A stretch of 64,000 nt of DNA from Bigelowiella natans CCMP2755 (Eukaryota > Cercozoa > Chlorarachniophyceae): assembly GCA_000320545.1 (NCBI GenBank), contig ADNK01001130.1, positions 91,001 through 155,000 on the forward strand, in the 5' to 3' direction. The notes below the pieces were generated by a model that searched no databases, was not told the DNA's origin, and worked only from the letters and a program-made list of their open reading frames with translations. Both the position numbers and the translations under genes were made by a program. Of the stretch, positions 61,356-64,000 are shown piece by piece; position 1 is the stretch's first letter; every line of letters begins with the position of its first letter.

Positions 61356-62521
61356 TATAAAGCGAGACTAACTACCTTGTGTCCTTTGTGCTTTTCGACT
61401 ATGTACCGTACCTGATTACATACAGAGGTCGTTAACATCGTAGGGTATTATCCAACCTTTTAGTGCTGTTGCTTCTTGCTACTTCCCACTTTACCACGGC
61501 TTCAACATCTGCTGTCTGAAAAAGCATACATACAGTGTTTTGCACATATTAAGTATGATCGTCGATATGATTCTAACGAGATATTGGGTCATCATTCCAT
61601 ACTGCACACCTCATCGCATCCACAGATTGTCGGAGTCCCCGAGCTTCCACCAACCTGCACGCACATCATTAGGGAGAGATCTGCTCTGAATTCTCATATT
61701 TTTTTATGAGCTGGTGCAAAACTGATGTTGTATATTATTCTGGAAAAGAGTATTAATACGATGATGATGATGATGATGATGGGAGTGCTATGTAGTAGTA
61801 TTACTCCTCTCATATTGAAGACCACTGTGTTGTAACCCTGAGACCGACACATAAAGTAGTAGTAGATGATGTTTCAGAGCATAGCATGAAGATAGACTCT
61901 GTTCTCCTCTCCTTCTTAACAGATGTGTAAGTAACTACTACCCTTTGAGCGAGCTCCCCTGCCATGCCCGTCATCATCATCATGCTTCCACCAAGAATAG
62001 ACCACTATACAAAAACAACAACAACAGTCGATTTGGCAGCAAATCTAACTCGATACCACTATCGTGTATCATCGTCATTATCAATATCACCACCACCATC
62101 ATCATCTCCCAGGAATAGGATATCAGAGCAGATAATGAATGCTCCGACGGGAAGTATTAAAATGACCTGATGGACGAGAACAATAGTAATGTTTGACCCC
62201 TCAAAATCATCAGTTCGGAACACTCGAGTTTCCAGCGATATCGAATCCGAAACCTTCCATTTGGTGAAGATGCCATTGTTAGGGTACTGAGATTATGTGT
62301 CCACCACCTACTACTACCTTCACAGCTGTAGCTTTCCGACTGTAACTTATTGATGCAACGGTGCTCTATCAACAACAATACACGAGGATCATAACACATG
62401 GTCAACCAACACGTGAAGAAGGAATAGAACACTGTATTACCCTTAGCTGCCGTTCATTTTTACTCTCACCCTCCTCAAGTTGAGACTCCCTCTGCTTGCT
62501 GCTTGAAGATATTTCCTCCAT
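60076..62521 (-). CDS. Alpha/beta-hydrolase fold protein
   Basis: Many small exons join to one alpha/beta hydrolase resembling an uncharacterised plant/animal family. The start MEEISSSSKQRESQLEEGES at 62521 precedes YPNNGIFTKWKVSDSISLET and SNITIVLVHQ, then a strand block GSMMMMTGMAGELAQR. The fold's hallmark strand-turn is GYNTVVFNMRGVGGSSGTP, followed by TADVEAVVKWEV. The nucleophile elbow is VASSAGAPIAG (A-x-S-x-G, with Ala where Gly is usual), then VDEIEG, IGYIFGIAAAFLFGGHYPG, the acid RLFINGSCDMFTSVCEYL, and the catalytic His in IPGVGHFEMEG. The Ser-Asp-His triad is therefore complete. The C-terminus VACCIVSNPDGEIIVAENG runs to TAG 60076. Substrate unknown. Introns contain GA, ATG, TA and CAT repeats; exon borders are by eye. 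Confidence 0.85.
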
Positions 62522-63018
62522 TTTTCGGAGGGAGAAGGATTTTCGTCCTAGGTCCAGTATTTGGGAACGTTTTTACGTTAGGAATATCGTATCGATGTTC
62601 ACTCTTGCATGAAATGATAAGCCAACTCGCTACACAGACGCATTGTGATTCTTGATATTAACTATAGGATATTCAATCGAGGTTATTATTATTTATTTCA
62701 AAATTGTTGTTGTTGTTGTTGTTGTTGCAAGCAGCGGAGGAGCCGGTTGCCATAATCGATAAGCACAACTCATTTGACTGCTCTCGCACAATCGATCAGT
62801 AAAAGGTCATGGGGGTCGGATGATACCTCTTTTCCATTCCTTTCATATGCTTCGAGACGCATTTCGCGGTTACTTTCTACTTTCCCCTCGTATGATGATG
62901 CATTGATGATCCCCGACGGGTCAGTCATCAGTAGTAGCGAATAATCGGATATGGCAAGCTCGAGAGGTGTGCTGACATACATCCATGTTTTGTACAAACC
63001 AGGTTGAAGCAGACGGAA
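62522..63018. promoter_or_regulatory. Divergent intergenic region, hydrolase/3'-edge gene
   Basis: Contains a GTT repeat (about 62705-62726) and no clear exon. A CCAG acceptor at 62999-63002 just before the next gene's first in-frame ATG suggests an upstream non-coding or coding exon in this stretch. Confidence 0.35.
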
Positions 63019-63817
63019 ACATGGATCATCTATCTGATGAAGAAGTGGCTGAGCACTTTCCTGGTGGCATGTTAAAGCTGTACGTGCACTACATGGATCC
63101 CGAGACGCCGAAATGCAGCTTTACATTAATACATCTCACCAACATCCTTACTCATTCTACAAAGACTGGTAAGTAGCAATTTGTGTTTTGTATCGTTTTA
63201 ATTGAACGGCACTAGACAGTAATGTAGCTGTTGCATTTTCTTTTCATCATCATCATCGTCATCATCCCTCAGTGGGCGATTTGAGGAAGGAATTCATCGA
63301 AGCATACAACGATAGATTCAGTATCGGTCTTAGTTTGGATCGATCGGTTATCTCAGACGGGTCGTCCCCCCCCTCCTCCCTCCCCCCCCTCTCTGGATTA
63401 CACAAGCATGTGCCGTCATCATCATCGTCACTCTAATACTTTGCACGAAGCGATGGTACAATGGTGTGGCTTAAACATTGCTGCTGCTGCTGCTGCTGCT
63501 GCAGGAAATTTGTAATGAATGACTCGAGGCTATTGGCAGTTGTGTTTGAGAACATGGACGATGTCTTCGTACACCAACAGGTTGTAGTAACAGCTTACTA
63601 CTCAGTTCAAATTGTCCTTTTTACTCTCCCCTTTATAGATTGCACACTGATTGAGCAGATATATCTTGTTGCAGGAAGAGAATAAGAAGGAAAAGCCTCA
63701 AAATGATACCAAATCATCGTCATCATCATCATCATCATCATCCCAGAAAGCGAAGAAGGCAGAACGATCCGCCGTCGACCCAACCAACGCGTCTACAAAC
63801 CGCAAAATCAAGTTCGG

Positions 63818-63856
<39 letters not shown>

Positions 63857-63878
63857 ACATACACACTTTATATCAATA

Positions 63879-63917
<39 letters not shown>

Positions 63918-64000
63918 CTGTGTGTGTATGTGTGTGTGTGTGTGTGTGTGTGCACCAGTATCATCTTTTCATAGCAAACTCATCATCATCATCATCGTCA
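63019..64000 (+). CDS. Partial protein with possible ubiquitin-like N-terminal domain
   Basis: Exons: to 63170 (MDHLSDEEVAEHFPGGMLKL, YVHYMDPETPKCSF), about 63273-63360 (VGDLRKEFIEAYNDRF, LSLDRSVISDG), about 63505-63580 (KFVMNDSRLLAVVFENMDDV) and about 63675-63814 (EENKKEKPQNDTK, a Ser run, then KAKKAERSAVDPTN). All borders are GT/AG and frames agree. The pattern of beta strand, VGDL-x-x-x-F helix, SDG-K and final DDV-F-V strand looks like a ubiquitin-type beta-grasp, and I have a vague memory of such a domain at the start of some TPR proteins, but the identity is not established. The first exon begins after an acceptor at 62999-63002, so earlier residues may be missing. The gene continues beyond the right edge after a long microsatellite. 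Confidence 0.5.
63820..63953. repeat. Compound CA-TA-TG microsatellite
   Basis: A CA run (about 63820-63853), then a TA run (about 63880-63915), then a TG run (about 63919-63951). CA and TG are reverse complements, so the block is a large imperfect inverted repeat centred on TA. Confidence 0.9.

Overview
The window is nuclear DNA from a eukaryote, almost certainly a protist. Nearly every gene is split by GT-AG introns, the genes lie on both strands without operons, and the products are eukaryote-specific: 26S proteasome ATPase, exocyst, TOR, Fanconi anaemia D2, LIN9, VMA22 and a Hippo-type kinase. I cannot name the species from sequence alone. The gene set (a SOS1-type antiporter with a plant/algal-like tail, a DUF6940 protein, and a TEX47-like protein whose relatives occur in ciliated lineages) fits a flagellate or algal protist better than an animal, a land plant or a yeast. 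No prokaryotic, viral, organellar or CRISPR sequence was seen.

Layout: 1-3132 minus, a DUF6940-family protein and an adjoining zinc-knuckle/disordered protein that may be one gene; 3676-5243 plus, RPT4; 5856-8206 minus, MST/Hippo-like kinase; 8426-13599 plus, exocyst SEC6; 14533-15763 minus, GNAT acetyltransferase; 16240-16965 plus, unknown protein ending in a CaaX box; 17876-32202 minus, TOR; 33095-35314 plus, ABCF ATPase with a frame break; about 35880-36365 minus, weak disordered gene; 37571-43934 minus, SOS1-like Na+/H+ antiporter; 44439-45362 plus, VMA22-like; 45776-49928 minus, FANCD2; 50152-50911 plus, second GNAT; 52139-56702 minus, LIN9/ALY; 56793-57603 plus, unknown; 57673-58936 plus, TEX47/BLUF-like; 60076-62521 minus, alpha/beta hydrolase; 63019 to the right edge plus, partial protein with a possible ubiquitin-like N-terminus.

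Two kinds of DNA alternate. RPT4, the kinase, SEC6, both GNATs, ABCF, VMA22, FANCD2 and the TEX47-like gene have lean introns, mostly 45-150 bases, and several are bordered by spacers rich in CTAG/GCATGC words. TOR, the antiporter, LIN9, the hydrolase and both window ends have introns packed with di- and trinucleotide microsatellites. Several genes are head to head with 90-230 bases between start codons (kinase/SEC6, FANCD2/GNAT, LIN9/unknown), implying shared promoters.

The genes are mostly housekeeping and do not form one pathway. The points most worth a second look are the altered rapamycin-contact residues in the TOR FRB domain, the AAA-TGA frame break in ABCF, the BLUF-like protein with His in place of the signalling Gln, the possible zinc-knuckle/DUF6940 fusion, and a dispersed repeat family confined to the CTAG-rich spacers. 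Exon borders were joined by eye from GT/AG sites and reading frame and have no transcript support.
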